Shown piece by piece: positions 36,346 to 49,150 of a DNA stretch of 64,000 nt. This DNA comes from Cerrena zonata. Taxonomy: Eukaryota > Basidiomycota > Agaricomycetes > Polyporales > Cerrenaceae. The stretch is taken from positions 248,001-312,000 of the forward strand of contig JASBNA010000046.1 of NCBI GenBank assembly GCA_038087015.1. Reading direction: 5' to 3'. Numbering within the stretch: position 1 is the stretch's first letter; each line of letters starts with the position of its first letter. The notes under the pieces are model-generated. The model was not told where the DNA came from. It saw only the letters and a list, made by a program, of their open reading frames with translations, and searched no databases. Both the position numbers and the translations under genes were made by a program.

Positions 36346-37499
36346 CTATCGATGTGAGGACCGGTTTTGAGTTTGCAAACGTATCGGCTCTCCACGCGCG
36401 GCCTCGATGACCCTATAGATGATCAGATAGTTGCAGATATTCTACACAAGAAGCACGATCCTCCGTCAATCATGACCGGTACTCCACAAGGTAAGAAGGA
36501 CCTCACCTGTACCGCCGGCCCAATAGCCAACCAAATCTGATTAATAGGATGATCCATAGCATACGTGATCAACAGGATCGTCGAGCAAAGACAATAAATA
36601 GCAGCACTCTCCACAAAGATGGATGAGATAGAACCATAATGATCGCCGTAGGCACTTCCGAACACAGCTTGTCCGCGTCTTCGACAACGTATCATCTGGG
36701 CTACGATCATCATGGTGAGGATGATGTTGAGGGAGAGGGAGATGCTGAACCAGGGGATGACGAAGTTGACGGTTTGGGAGGAGAAGAAACCGGCGTTTGG
36801 GTTGGCTGTTTCGAAGACGAAGAGGATCTGCATTGCTGTGTAGTAGTTTGGCGTGAGTATACTGGATTTGGTTGGAGTGGGATGGAGTGTGGGGACGTAC
36901 CTAGAGAGGCAAGGAGCATGAGACCCGGGAATATCATGTAGTAAATTCCACTTGGGCCCATGGACGCCTTCCAGATTACCGAACAACGCCATAACTGAAA
37001 GAAAATGTAAATATCAATATATATAATCATTAATCAAACGAGGACTCACAAGAAGTGCGTCTGCCATGATATTCCCAATTGTATACCCAACATTCGAGAG
37101 GACATTAGTTGGCAGCGGCGATTCCACCATAAGGAACGCAAAAGGCCCTCCCGGATAATTTCGATTATCAACATAAGTGATTTGAACGCCATAAGCAGAT
37201 GTCCCCGTCCAAATCGCGTTCATTGCACAAAGCATAGTAGTATGAAACATCAGAAACTTGATAAATCGCGTCAGGGGCCGACGTTGCCATAGTCCACGCA
37301 TGCACATCAGGTAGAGAACCAACTGAACACCTATGTCACACGACTTATGTTTTGGTTATAGAGTAGTCGACGAAGGAACGGGATTCGCACCAAAACCAAA
37401 GCCGGTCAGGTAGCCAGCTGCCACGAATGTTTTCTCCAAGAGGATTTCGTCTGGAGTTTCGCCTACTGGGCCATAATATGGTTTAGTGTTATTCGACAT
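36346..37499 (-). CDS. Seven-TM-like Agaricomycete membrane protein, copy 2
   Basis: Minus-strand paralogue of the gene at 16996-18339. The start at 37499 (MSNNTKPYYGPVGETPDE) and all family landmarks are present: YVDNRNYPGGPFAFL, NIMADALLLWRCSVIW, LSLNIILTMMIVAQM, YGDHYGSISSIFVES and DHPINQIWLAIGPAVQ. After the last intron the final exon reads NICNYLIIYRVIEA and ends early at a TAG at 36346-36348. The cytoplasmic tail is therefore much shorter than in copy 1 and lacks its Ser/Thr-rich stretch. Introns sit at the same places as in copy 1. No function is known. Confidence 0.8.
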
Positions 37500-39356
37500 G
37501 ATGATGCAGCGTCGCAAGCAGGGGTCTGGGTAGCAATTTGTTGCACAATTAAGGATACAGCTTGGCCGATCGTACGAGAGGGAATGAGAGCATATGCCAG
37601 ACGAGGGATGAGGTGATGAGGATGTGTGGTTGGACAGCGCTGAGCCGAGGATGGTTTCTGTTATCTGCGACTGCGAGGCTCTTACCACCCCGTGGCGGCA
37701 AATAGAGGGGATAAGGAAGCCGAGTAGAGTTACCAATAGGTAAAATCATGCAAGAAGAACGACCCATCGTACGCCCGAGCTGCTGGCGGGGGAACTGGGT
37801 TTCTAGAAGGTCCGTAATGGCCGGGAAAAACGCTCGTGGATTGCAACCGCGTACGCACACCTCTTGAGTAAGGGCATGAGCTTTGACATATAAAACGCTG
37901 GGAGATGTATAGGAATGAAAAGTCCAAGGATCGACGGCCCAAGACAATCCGACATCTTAGAAGGAGTTTTGTCGATCTATGATGAAGCTTGAACAGGAAC
38001 TGTGATGCCTTCATTCAACCATTAATTGGTACGAAAATAGTGATCATTCTGAGAGGTTGGTGAGATGTCGCAAGTGTGTGAGAAGAAACGGACATAAAAA
38101 TAGACTTACTTCTGAATCGCGTGTGAGGAGTTCCCGAAGCTATGCCTATTATACCGTCCTTCTCAAGCCTGCTAGCCACAAAGTCACAGCGTGACGCTTT
38201 TGGTGAGCTCATGGCATTGGAAGAGAAAAACAGATATCACGGGCCACTGCATTACAGGTAGCCCGGAACTTGAATTTGTCAACTTGAAAAACAGGATTGA
38301 ATAATCGATCCGACCAAATACTACTATAGAGTGTCCCTCTATTCCTAGAAGTACTAGTAATATTCCAATTAGATTCGACTAAACAGTCTACATACTAACA
38401 GGTTGAAGTTGGTTCTCTTTTGACGACACTATTGTTCGTTCCCAAATATTACTATATACCGGTGGCACCGGCACGCTGTCACGGTGTGAGCTGGTTCCGA
38501 TCTACTGCAGTACATGCGGGCTTCATTGTAGGGGGCGTTGAACGAAGTGACATAAATTCTTGATGATTTTTAGAAGTAGGACGTTCAAGCTTTCAAAGGG
38601 TAGTCGGTGCTTGAAAGCACCTAACGCCTAGCGCCCAATCAACGACTTACTTACTGTATGTAGCTTACTAGTCTATGTTAATGAGGATATATATCAGCTT
38701 AATATTACATTACTGCTAAGTAATAATATTTGTTAACCGTGTTATTATAAATAATCAATAATAATATTAGACCTCATAAATATCAAATTCCTCACTCAAA
38801 CTCCACCACTCAGAGTCAAGTCAACCAATGATGAGACGGTGCAGGGACTCATAACGAAGATCACTTGCATGGTGAATTATTCTGGCTACAGCTAGTGGTT
38901 ATGAGTCAAACTTTGAATCTGACAGGAGAATGATCACAACGTGCCGTTTGGCTCAGCTCTCACAGTATTTTTAGACATGTTCTTTACTGTCTCTCTACTA
39001 CTAACAGAGTCTGTTGTACGCACGCTAACACAGAGCTTGAATAACGAGCTCATCATGTATGAGTCCTTATTAGCGGTGTAACAAAATACGTTGTGTCGGC
39101 GCAGACTTTCCATCTAGGTCACCGTGACGGTTGGTCGGGATGTATTCATCACCTGGGAGCTTCTCCATCAGAGTTCCTTCTGCGCATGCGAATAATTATG
39201 ACAGGGCCTCTCAATAGACTGTTGCATCAAGAGCTACTCGTAAGCGAGGCGTTGTCATCGCGAGGTACATAAATCTATACTAGGTACGTCAACAGTCGTC
39301 AGTTGCTACGTTGTCCAGTACAGACAACAATTCGAACTCACCAGACAGGTTTTACA
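37500..39356. other. Large intergenic region, partly AT-rich
   Basis: Overlapping minus-strand frames at 37549-38014 have a coding-like look (SWAVDPWTFHSY, GRTMGRSSCMILPIGN), and a 65-codon frame starts at 38212. I could not build an agreed exon chain or recognise a family. From 38250 to 38800 the sequence is AT-rich with repeated AATAAT-type runs and no gene. The last part is the promoter of the peptidase gene. Confidence 0.35.
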
Positions 39357-41779
39357 ATGGGCTCACAAACCAGTCGTCTACGTAGCGCTCCTTTCGGCAC
39401 ATGGCAGTCCGAAATAAGTGCTGACGCTGCGGCGGAACAGGTTAGTCGGATTCCCGTGGATGGGTTTGGGTTTACTGACCATATTATTTAGGGACTTGCT
39501 GCTGGGATTGAGGGCGTGATACTAGACCCTGCGACTTCCAAGGTTTACTATGCGCAGAAACGTCCTGAGGAAGGTTCGATTTCCATCTGTCATTGTCAAG
39601 CATGGGCTCCAGACTCACATCTAAATTTCAATCATAGGCGGCAGATCTGCCATTATGGACGCCTCGGACGGGAATGAGTTCCTAGATGGTGGCTGGGACG
39701 CTCGCACTGGTGTTCATGAATACGGTGGTGCTGCCGCGACCGTCTTCAATGGTGTTCTCTACTTTTCCAACATCAAGGACAACCGTGTGTATAAGGCTAC
39801 CAAAGGTTCAAAACCAGAACCGATCACACCCGGTATGTATCTCTGAATTATGCAACATCGCACGATCTATCCCGCTGACGCTTGTATGTAATGACATAGT
39901 CAATCCTGTCCAACGCTTTGCCGATTTTACAGTACACCCTGGGCAACCTGACCTCCTTGTTGCTATCCTTGAGGATCACACTGATCCTCATCCCTCTCGT
40001 GTCAAAACATTTCTAGCACTTATTGATGCCAAAACCTCGACCGTGTCTACCATCGTCGAAGGAGCAGACTATTATTCGTGTGCTAGGTTCAGTCCTGATG
40101 GCAAGTTTATGTCATGGCAGCAATGGTAAGTCAATTTCAAGACGTGTTTTCACTCCAGATGATGCAGAGTTATAATCGTGAATCACAACATAGGAACTTC
40201 CCAGAACTCCCTTGGCAGAGTGCGGAAATTTACGTTGCTCCTGTCAACTTCTCATCTTCAGGACAACTTCAACTCGGCGCCCCGGTGTATGTTGCTGGAA
40301 AACATGAAACTATCTCCGCTGTCGATCCCAGTTGGACCACGTCCAACAGTATACATTTCATAAGTGACATCAGCGGATTCCAAAACCCATGGCAGTTCAC
40401 CTTCGACCCATCAGATCTTGCTGGTACTGGGAAAGCTTCACCCATCCTTCCGGAACCTATCGAGTCTGAGTTCGGAATGCCTCAATGGTTCCTTAGCCGT
40501 CACAGTTCTGGTGCTTTGACAGATACGAAGATCGCATTCATGGCGTACACAGGCACTCCACATTCCAAACTATTCATAGCCGATGTAACAGATGGATCAC
40601 TGACAGAAGTACCAACACCTTACGCCCTCATACAATACGTATACGGGAATGGAAAGGGTAAAGTCGTTGGTCTCGGAGAACCCGCTACGGCAGATGAACA
40701 ACTCTTCGAACTTGTATTGGACGAAACGGGCAAACCCACCATCAATGTCCTCGAAACGAGACATTCGGGTACAATGCCTGCCCCAGAAAAACTATCGACT
40801 CCAAAGTACCATGTTCTTACTTTGGCTCCGGACAACCGCAAGTGCTACGTTACTTATTATCCTCCAAAGAATCCTAACTATGACACGGGACTACCTGATG
40901 AGAAACCTCCCGTCGTGGTCCTTGTGCATGGAGGTCCGTTCTCTATGGAAGCTCCCGTCTTGGACCTCTCGAAACAATTTTGGACTTCCCGTGGTTGGGC
41001 GCAGTATGTGCTTTTTGCATCCTTTTATTGGTTTATTTATGAATACGATTTCTTACAGCGTTGATGTTAATTATGGAGGTTCTACTGGTTTCGGCCGTGC
41101 ATTCAGGTATACTCATTTACCCTTCTCGCTATCGCGTCTGCTGATTTTTCAAATTTTAGGGAGAGCTTACACGGAAAATGGGGGGTTCTCGACGTCGAAG
41201 ACACCTATCAAACCGTTGTTGAACTCGGGAAAATGGGTCTGGTCGATCCGAAACGCGCTGTTGTCAGAGGTGGTTCAGCTGGTGGTTACACCACGCTTCA
41301 AATAGCAACCACTCTGGGTAATGCGTTCGCTGCTGGCGCCCCTCAATACGGAATCTCAGAAATGAGATTACTGGATGAGATTCTGCACAAATTCGAATAT
41401 TATCTCTGCGATAGGCTGATGGGTGGACCTTACGAAGACGACCCGGAGGCTTGGAAAGAGAGGTCGCCAATTTATCATGTGGACAAGATTAAAATGCCTC
41501 TGTTGGTGAGTATTCTTATTGTGACGTTTTTGAGGGTGTGGTTCCTCATGGTTCTTTTTTGTCTTTTTGTAGATTTTGCAAGGGGACGCAGACACGGTCA
41601 TCCCAGCGCAGCAAATGATTGATATGGTGGAAGCAATAAAGAAACAGGGTGGTAAAGCCGAATTAGTTATGTTCCCAGGAGAAGGACATGGTTGGAGAAA
41701 AGCCTCGACTATGAAAGCGGCTCTGGAGAAACAATTGGAATATTTCGACGAGGCTTTCGGATTGGATAACAAACCCTGA
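39357..41779 (+). CDS. S9-family serine peptidase (acylaminoacyl/dipeptidyl-peptidase-like)
   Basis: About eight exons encode an N-terminal beta-propeller and a C-terminal alpha/beta-hydrolase domain, near 650 residues in total. The catalytic domain shows the oxyanion region VLVHGGPFS, VDVNYGGSTGFGRAF, the nucleophile loop RGGSAGGYT, the acid loop GDADTVIP and the His loop GEGHGW. This order and the GGSAGGY box fit the S9C branch (acylaminoacyl-peptidase / dipeptidyl aminopeptidase type), a cytosolic oligopeptidase. There is no signal peptide. The macrocyclising POPB of amatoxin producers belongs to S9A, so I do not assign a RiPP role although a peptide cluster lies 20 kb away. Confidence 0.87.
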
Positions 41780-42270
41780 TTTTGGCTTATTGTATACTGT
41801 TCCATCTCCCCTGGTAACGCTCAATACACATCGGACTTTAGTGTGCGTTTCGTATCAAGACGTGTGTTTCCAGAAAGTACAGCAACAATAGCGGATGCAT
41901 AAGAATACAGTGTAAGTTATCATCTCTCTTCTTCTCGTCCTATCCCACACCCAATACCATATACCAATATCCTACACCACCTCTATTCCTGCCGTAGAAT
42001 CCGAATGAATGCAGTCGTGAGTAGTAGAATGAATGAACTATGCCGGCGATAAGTTATTGCGAGGTTGAATCACATGCACCATGAATACATGATCGAAATA
42101 GCGACACCCGAAAGAAAGTCGAAGGGTTCTGGTGTCAAAGTCGTAATCAAATGATAAGTCGTGAGTTAGGTAGTGGTAGTAGCCATTCGTAACATTATGT
42201 TCTGTTCAAAAAGAACAATATCAGTAAACTGAGTAGTTAGAGGATTTTGTGTACGACGTACCGAAGGCAT
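41780..42270. other. Convergent 3' region
   Basis: Gap between the peptidase (plus) and the pheromone precursor (minus). No gene seen. Confidence 0.4.
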
Positions 42271-42384
42271 TTATGCAATAGTGCAGGTAGTACCCTTGTT
42301 GCTGCCGCCCTCGTGGTCAATTGGGACCTCGGATTCGGGCTGCTCGGCGGGGATGATGGAGGCGATGGTGAAGAAGGAGTCCAT
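42271..42384 (-). CDS. Mating pheromone precursor 1 (CaaX, CTIA)
   Basis: A 37-residue open frame on the minus strand from the ATG at 42384. It begins MDSFFTIASIIP, the usual opening of basidiomycete pheromone precursors, is rich in acidic residues and Pro in the middle, and ends GTTCTIA followed by TAA. The terminal C-T-I-A is a CaaX box for farnesylation, removal of the last three residues and carboxymethylation. A processing point near PIDHEGG would give a mature peptide of about 12 residues; that position is inferred from other species. An upstream in-frame extension exists but starts without an ATG in good context. The mature peptide is the ligand for Ste3-type receptors such as that at 49970-51511. 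Confidence 0.88.
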   Translation of the reverse strand: MDSFFTIASIIPAEQPESEVPIDHEGGSNKGTTCTIA

Positions 42385-42488
42385 TGGAGCAAGAGTTACA
42401 AAAATGTAAGAATAGAACGAAGGGCTGGAGGTGAAAGCCTGAACTTGCGAAAGGATCCTGAGGAACTTTGAGGATAAAATATCCTCGA

Positions 42489-42496
42489 TATTTATA
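42489..42496 (-). promoter_or_regulatory. TATA box of pheromone precursor 1
   Basis: TATAAATA on the minus strand lies 105 bp upstream of the pheromone ATG. The second pheromone gene has a TATA box at a nearly equal distance. Confidence 0.55.
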
Positions 42497-44365
42497 CTTC
42501 TCAATGTCTTCGCTGGACCCACCTTGAGGTGCTCCGCGTGCCTGGCGAAAACAATAATGAAGGAAAAAGGTGATCAATTTTACAGGCTCTTGGACAATTC
42601 CTAAGCCAATCGATAGAACACAAATTGGGAATACTGATAATGATCCGTCGGGCAAGGGCAAAAGACGGAAGTATCGTATCGAACGGTTCCTGAGGTCAAT
42701 CTAAGACAACGAGCTATGTTCCTGGATCCTGATACCCCGCGTCTCTGAGACTGGCAGGTCGTTGCAAGCCTTCTGAGACAGAGGTAAAACTCGATTCTTG
42801 GATATCTAGACCAGTTCTACAGTGCTCTATGAGTAGAACAAGGTCAGCATTTTAAAGAGAACTTGGACTGCGTATCTTTGACGGCCCATCTAGAAGCCCA
42901 GCCGTCAATGCAAAACAATAAGAGTCGGGCGTACCTTGCGTCGCCGAGAGCGGCTCATGACATCGTAGCATTGACGCAGGGTAGACTACTTTTTGTCTCA
43001 GATCAGCTGAGATCGAGAGCTCGGAAGGACCACGTTACCCTTTCCCTTATTGTCTCATAATTTCCTCCCTCACACGCATTGAGGGGTGTGGAGGTAAGAC
43101 AAAAGGCCGGAAAAGGTAATTAATTCAGCGGGTACTTCAGTAAAATCCTTTCCAGGGATATGACAAACAACAGTCAACCAATCCTTTCGGGATAACCGCC
43201 AACTTCAAGCCATAACGGGTCTTGTCATGTTTTTTGCCCTCCTGAATAGGGTTTGAACAACAAAGGTCCAGAGTCGACCGGAATCCATACTGCTAAGTAT
43301 TTCAATTGATCCATTCCGTAATTTGGCCATATTTATTCTGTATATGAAATGTGTTGCCAGAGTACACAGGCTAGTAAACCTTTTTCAACATTGACTTCGG
43401 GTCTTAGTGGATAATTCAACGTACCGGATCGATAATTCAGTTGTATTGTTAGATTCTGAGTCGTCTCCGTAGATTTCTAGAGATTCCGTGGACCAAATGC
43501 ATAGAAGATGTTGTCAGAAGTTTCCAAGTATCGCTACGAGTTTTCTGTTACGCACACTCAGTGATGTCATTGCTTGTTCTTGTTAGGATCAAAAGCTGTT
43601 ACCAAATATAGAAAGGGGTAAAATTTGATGGACCTCTCCCATGCGATTTTCGTCTAACCATCTTGCGATATGTGCATGTATCATCTCTCTTCACTTTTCA
43701 CTTGATCCTGGAGTCGCACCTTCTCCTGGGGCAGATGTATGAGTAACCAGAAGCAATATCATCTACTTTCCCGAGTTCCCCAGGTAGTCGGACTCTGAAC
43801 CCGATGGGTACTATCTCCACACGGAGTTGTACAGAGACCCCTCATGCTCAACTCCTATGATACGCAAAACAATAAATGAAGCCGCCGCGTGAAGGTACGG
43901 CTTACGTGCTCGCCTTTCCCACTTATTGTTATATCCGAAGGTGCATGGCTGCTGTCTTATTGTCTTCTACCTCGCTGTCGCCTGATCCCAGAAACCGTGC
44001 CGCCCATCTCCCCCTCGCATCTATATCGGTTACTCTAATTTACTAAACCCTGCAATTGTATGCCAAGCTCCGCAGTGGTTCTATCTTTGAGATCTGGTAT
44101 TGCCTGTCTACCCGTCACACCAACGTCCGAAGAGACAATTGAAGTTATGGCAATGTCCCTCCTCTGGGTGCTGCTCTTCCCTATTTCAGATTAGAGTTGC
44201 AACATGCTTTCGCGAAGTGGATACGACGGATCTAATGGACATAAACGCTGTCTTCACTACCTGCCGAGGGCTCCTTCCTGCGGCGCACGAGTCATGGCAA
44301 CACGCACTAAGAACTCGTGTTGTTTGTTTACTTGAACTCTAGCATTGCCTCTTTACAACATTCCA
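42497..44365. other. Intergenic region between the pheromone genes
   Basis: The two pheromone genes are divergent across about 2.1 kb. I searched for short frames ending in C-a-a-X on both strands and saw no third pheromone, but very short or spliced ones could be missed. Open frames at 42863 and 44100 are featureless. Confidence 0.35.
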
Positions 44366-44371
44366 TATAAG
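44366..44371 (+). promoter_or_regulatory. TATA box of pheromone precursor 2
   Basis: TATAAG lies 110 bp upstream of the ATG at 44476. Confidence 0.5.
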
Positions 44372-44475
44372 AGAACACGGTCTGGCTTCTCTACAACACC
44401 AGCTTTCGTTTCTTTTTTGCCATCTAACCACTACCAAGTACTCTGCGAATTCTACGTCGAACTACACCATCAGAA

Positions 44476-44595
44476 ATGGACACCCTCTTCAATCTCGCTG
44501 CTATCATCCCCTCTCTAGAGCCCGAACCTTCTGACTCTCCACCTACAGATCAGGAGTCAAGCTCAATAAAGAATCATACCTGTATCATAGCATGA
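44476..44595 (+). CDS. Mating pheromone precursor 2 (CaaX, CIIA)
   Basis: A 39-residue open frame starting MDTLFNLAAIIP and ending NHTCIIA then TGA. The start, the acidic Pro-rich middle (LEPEPSDSPPTD) and the C-terminal CaaX box match basidiomycete pheromone precursors. It shares M-D-[ST]-[LF]-F-[TN]-[IL]-A-x-I-I-P with precursor 1, so the two are related, but the predicted mature parts differ (IKNHTC versus NKGTTC). They would therefore be expected to signal to different receptors or with different strength. The mature peptide should be farnesylated on the Cys. Confidence 0.87.
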   Translation: MDTLFNLAAIIPSLEPEPSDSPPTDQESSSIKNHTCIIA

Positions 44596-45437
44596 CACGT
44601 CTCTGCATGGTGAGCCTCCAGACCACCAACTACGTAAAGGATTCGTACTGACGTTTTGTAGAGCATACCACCACCAATCGCTCAGTGTCTACCATCTATC
44701 ACACTAGCGTAACAAACCCATCACCATCCCCTTTTATTCACCCACATGCCATGCAGATATTCGTTCATTACGGCCCTTACGCTCAATCGTCGACCCAATC
44801 ATCCATAACCGACGTTTCACGTTCCTTCGACTCATTTCCATCTCCACGTTTCGACATCGCGACACCCTCTCCCCCATACAATCATCATCGACATGCTCGT
44901 ATCGCAATAACTTATTCGATATCATCTTATCTTCAACAATCACCATAGCACAATCCAGTTTCGCCGCGCGAAAGAGTCCTAGGCGTTTTTCTAGGCTCTC
45001 ATTCACTATGTAGTAGGAGTAGGGAGGAGTGGTGTATTCCATCGGCTTCCTGAATCTGGAGTTTAGGCAGGTGAAGCCGTCTTGCTATGTACAGACTTTT
45101 TTAGGTTTTCTTTCTTTGCTGCTTCTAGCACCACTCTTTCGTAAACATAGTTGTAATCCTTTCTTTCCTTCATTGTGCTATGGACGCCTTTTTTATTCCT
45201 TTTTCTCTCATGTTGTTTTGTTGTAGTCGTTTTGCTATGTAGTACACGTACTTGCACTCGTCTCTTTGTCGATATAGGACTCCTTGTTTACGATACGTAT
45301 TGGTTAAACACATCGTTAGATTCTATTCATTGCGCGAAATGTTCAAGTACATGAGAGGTGATATTACCAATACCAAAGTTATCCAGAAAATAGGGGAAGG
45401 TCCAAACACTTCCTTCCTTCGTAATTCTATATCATAT
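44596..45437. other. Convergent intergenic region
   Basis: 3' flank of pheromone 2 and of the MFS transporter. Frames at 44685-44948 and its antisense are featureless. Confidence 0.35.
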
Positions 45438-47671
45438 CTATATCGAAGCTTTACCCCTAGGTTCGTAGGGCAGCAACAACGCTAGCAGTCCGCTACCGAT
45501 AATCAAAGCACCAGAAACATAAACCGGGACAGCGGTTGCTAAGGTTGGCGTACAATGCGATAACAGGGGCCTACAAACAAAAAAGGGGTTATACATTGTT
45601 GCATGGAAAGAAATTGGAAATAAAATGCGTACAATAATCCCGAAGACACGGGTCGCAGTAGCCGTCAGGCCGTTTCCAGTTCCTCTGTCTTTGGCGGGGA
45701 AGATCTCGGGCGAGATGGCGTACAAGACACCATACATGATCTGTAATGCAAAAGTTCACAATAGTGGGTTCGCCGCGTTTAGCAAAGAACACTCACGTTG
45801 CTATGGAACGCATATCTACAAACGCATAAAAAAACAAATTCGACAATGAGTATATTTGTATTTGCAAATCCGAGGAAAGAAAACAAGAAAAACAAAAGAA
45901 CAACGCTCACCCGCAGTTCCATCCTAACAACGCATTGGAGCTTCTTGCTGTTGTACTCGCGAAGAGAAAGACACCAGTGAGCCCTATCTTCCGCGAGGGG
46001 TCGTTGAATAATGAAACCACATGAGAGGAAAACTACATGACTCGCCCGCGGAGATCGCCAATGTGCCTTTGCGACCAATGTATTGTTGTTCTACTGCCCA
46101 GCCTGCGAGGAATGCACCGGGAACACCGATTACACTCAGGATAACTTGCTGTAGATAGGGGTTATGAGGAGAGCTGAGGGAAGCGATTAACGGAAACTTA
46201 CGTTACGATAGGTGATATAATAGGAGCTATCGCCAAATTGAGCACCTCGACTTGCGAGGAGGAATGGTAGGAAATTGTTATAGAGCGTCGATGCAAGACC
46301 GATGATACCTAGAGAGCGACTGGATTAGCTGTGCACACCTGAATGTAAACGTCCAAAACGTACCCCAAAGCGAGATTAACAATGAAGTCGACCAAGCCAG
46401 CTTCTTCGTTTCGAAGAGAGCTTTCACATGATCCATACTCCAGCTTGAGCTCTGGCTCAATACTTTAGGACCCTTGCCTGAAGTCTTTTCATCTGTTGCC
46501 ATCTTCTGCTTTGCATCCTCTCCAGCCCGAGTGAGTTGTTCAACGCTCAACGAACTCGATCGACCGTTGTATGTTGCAAGTCGATGGATAACAGCAACGG
46601 CTGCTTCATCCTGTCCACGACCAACAAGATAACGAGGAGACTCTTCGAGATTGAAGATGAAGAATCGCAGAGCCCAGAGAAGAAGTGTGAATCCGCCGAG
46701 AGTGAACAGTAAGTAACGCCAACCCATGTTGTCCCGCCGAGCACAAGTACCAGGAGCGGTACTCGGGGAGCAGGAAAAGTTGGCTATGAGCGGCCATGCG
46801 ATCTGTAGTGTCGTTAGGAACATAGAAAAGATGTGTGATGATTTCTGACCATACCAAGTTGACAAAGAGTTGTCCCAAGGACCACCATATGGACAGAATT
46901 GTCAAGAGATATTGATGCGTGCCAGGAACGAAGTCCAAGAATACGGCGGAGTCAACAGGTAAGTTCCCTCCGACACCGACGCCCATAACAGCCAACAAGG
47001 AAGCCAATGTTAGGAAACTATTCGATCCTCCGGCGGCAAGACCAAATACACCAGCTATCAGGAGTGTGATATTGAATGACCATCTAAGATAGTCGCATTA
47101 GCGAGGATCTAATGGTGGAGCAGCTTAGTACAAACCTTCTTCCCCAAATATCACATCCGAGTCCCCAGAAAACGGCGCCGACGAATAAACCAATATTCAA
47201 AGCGAGGGACAGAAAGGACCCTGGAATTGGAATTCCGAAATCACGGGTGCTAGAATCAGACCGCCAAGGAGCTGGTAGCATAACATCATTTTGATCAGTA
47301 TGTGGAACCCTAAGATCGAAACTCAGATTGAAACACACCGGCCAAACGCTATCTCTAGAATCATTCCGTTATGTCAGTGTCCTAAACGACAGAATCCAAA
47401 TATCCCGGAACGTACGCAAACCATCCGAAGCCAGCTATAATAAAGAGATGCCACTGACGACGATATGAGTACTAACTCGAAGCGATACCTTTCTTGACAG
47501 ACGCACCTGATATCGCCCCATCCCAATCTCCTGAATAGCCCTATTTAAAACATGGGCTTTCGCCTGATATATAGGATCTATCGAGCCCTCCTCGAACAAG
47601 TCTTCTTGTTGCTTCGTCTCTATCGATTCTACGGAAGCCTTTGAAGGCACTTTCTCGTTTTCGGAGGACAT
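45438..47671 (-). CDS. Major facilitator superfamily transporter
   Basis: Multi-exon minus-strand gene from the ATG at 47671 (MSSENEKVPSKASVES), about 560 residues. A cytoplasmic N-terminus with AIQEIGMGRYQ precedes twelve predicted helices. MFS landmarks are FWGLGCDIWGRR (loop 2-3 motif), GVGVGGNLPVDSAVFLDFVP, NMGWRYLLFTLGGFTLLLW, LEESPRYLVGRGQ, the central acidic loop, and ISPEIFPAKDRGTGNGLTATATR. These fit the sugar/metabolite-type or SV2-like fungal MFS group; the substrate cannot be told. Its place within the pheromone/receptor region may be coincidental. Confidence 0.85.
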
Positions 47672-48501
47672 TCTAACCAGGTCAGAAAGATACAGTAAAG
47701 GAAAACGGAGCAAGTCACAACTTCTGAGATCACTCAGCCTTATGAATGATGAATCAGCAAAGTCTGCGAGCGCGTGAGGCACTCCCGGGGCATGAGAGTG
47801 GGAGCTAGAGTGGGTCCTCTCCGGTGAGATGACTCTGAGAGCGCTCCGAATCAGATCAAAATCTCTCAGGAGTTAGAACGCCTCAGAGGCTCGCTTCGAA
47901 CTAGACATTGCCGTCTCCATTTTGTGCTCAAAGACTTGCTATGGATTCTTGCAGGTATTCTCTACCATACTGATAACCAACATTGAGTTGGGGAATGTCT
48001 TCAAGACTTAGGAGCCTCAAAAGGTTACATGTTCTACCGATGGACCATATTGCTTGTCATCTATTTCGTATGGATGATACCATTCATCATCAGAAGCTGT
48101 AGACGAAATGTCAAAGTCGCTATAGTTATATACCTTCTAGTGCAGAGGTGATGAGTATGTGATAGTTGGTCCCACTAGTCGCGAAAGTCCCGAACGGAAA
48201 TCCGAGTCCGCCGCGGACTGTCGCTCGAGCCAAAGCCCGGTCGGTCGATACTAAGGGTCGTATTCACAAATACTGGAATAAATGGGGTCTATTAGGGAAT
48301 GTAGAGGAATAAGGCTATGCAAAGGATCCGGAGGGCTTAGTGCTGCTGAGAACGTTAGAAGTAAAGCTGGGAACCTCAGGCTGTCAAAACTTGAGTCAAG
48401 TCTTCGAATATGGCGAATCTAATCTAATCTTCGCTTGAATACCGGCGGCAAATAATCTAATGCCAGGTTCACGTTGCTCATTCTTCAACAATACTGTCAC
48501 A
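47672..48501. other. Divergent intergenic region
   Basis: Head-to-head gap between the MFS transporter (minus) and mitochondrial uS19 (plus). No gene seen. Confidence 0.4.
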
Positions 48502-48953
48502 ATGCTCCCTACAGCTGTGAGGCTAGGTGGCCGTTCAGCATGGAAAGGTATATTCTGTCTGCTGCCTGAAGTATAGCCAGCCGCCTCAATACATATCATT
48601 GCTTGACAGGTCCTTTCTTCGTGGCATTTCCCAATCTCCGTGAAGCATTAGAGAACAACATCCCTGTTGTCACACAGGCTCGCTCCTGTACGATTCTTCC
48701 CAATTTTGTTGGGTGCGTTCTTTCTACCTGTCCTGATCGAGAACTTACTGACAGAATTACGACTGCATCTAGTCTTCGATTCCACATACACAACGGAAAG
48801 GATTATGTGCCTGTGATGGTCACGCAGGATATGGTGGGACATAAGCTTGGAGAGTTCGCGCAGACGAGAAAACGGTTCTCATACAAGTACGTCGTTGCTA
48901 CTCCTCTTAGTAAGCGAGTTGCACTAACCAATCCTCATAGAAAGAGCAAGTAG
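48502..48953 (+). CDS. RSM19: Mitochondrial small-subunit ribosomal protein uS19m
   Basis: Four short exons encode about 92 residues. The first exon ([16 protein letters not shown]) splices into [13 protein letters not shown], then TILPNFVG, then [37 protein letters not shown] and a tiny last exon giving KSK and a TAG. The order and motifs are those of bacterial-type S19, with the SAWKGPF opening and the [11 protein letters not shown] box. It belongs in the head of the mitochondrial 37S subunit. The three-residue last exon and the small first exon make it easy to miss. It sits inside the mating-locus region. Confidence 0.9.
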
Positions 48954-49150
48954 CTTGTTCGGAGAGTTATTTCCTCGTGCACCTATATATTGTATAATTA
49001 TAATATTCCAATTCTCCCCATTGCCCACTTGAAGTCTTTGAAGCATTGCAATCATTACCCACACGCAATACTCGTTGTCAAATCTCCAAGAATCGGCTGC
49101 TCTGCCCTTAAGTACTTCATATCCTTCCCCATAAATCAAGTCGTCAACAA

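Noticed and set aside
38250..38800. AT-rich block as a transposon or LTR remnant
   Set aside because: I saw no terminal repeats, target-site duplications or enzyme motifs.
39357..41779. S9 peptidase as a POPB-like macrocyclase of the peptide cluster
   Set aside because: Its catalytic loops fit the S9C acylaminoacyl branch, it lies 21 kb from the cluster behind housekeeping genes, and I saw no MSDIN-type precursor.
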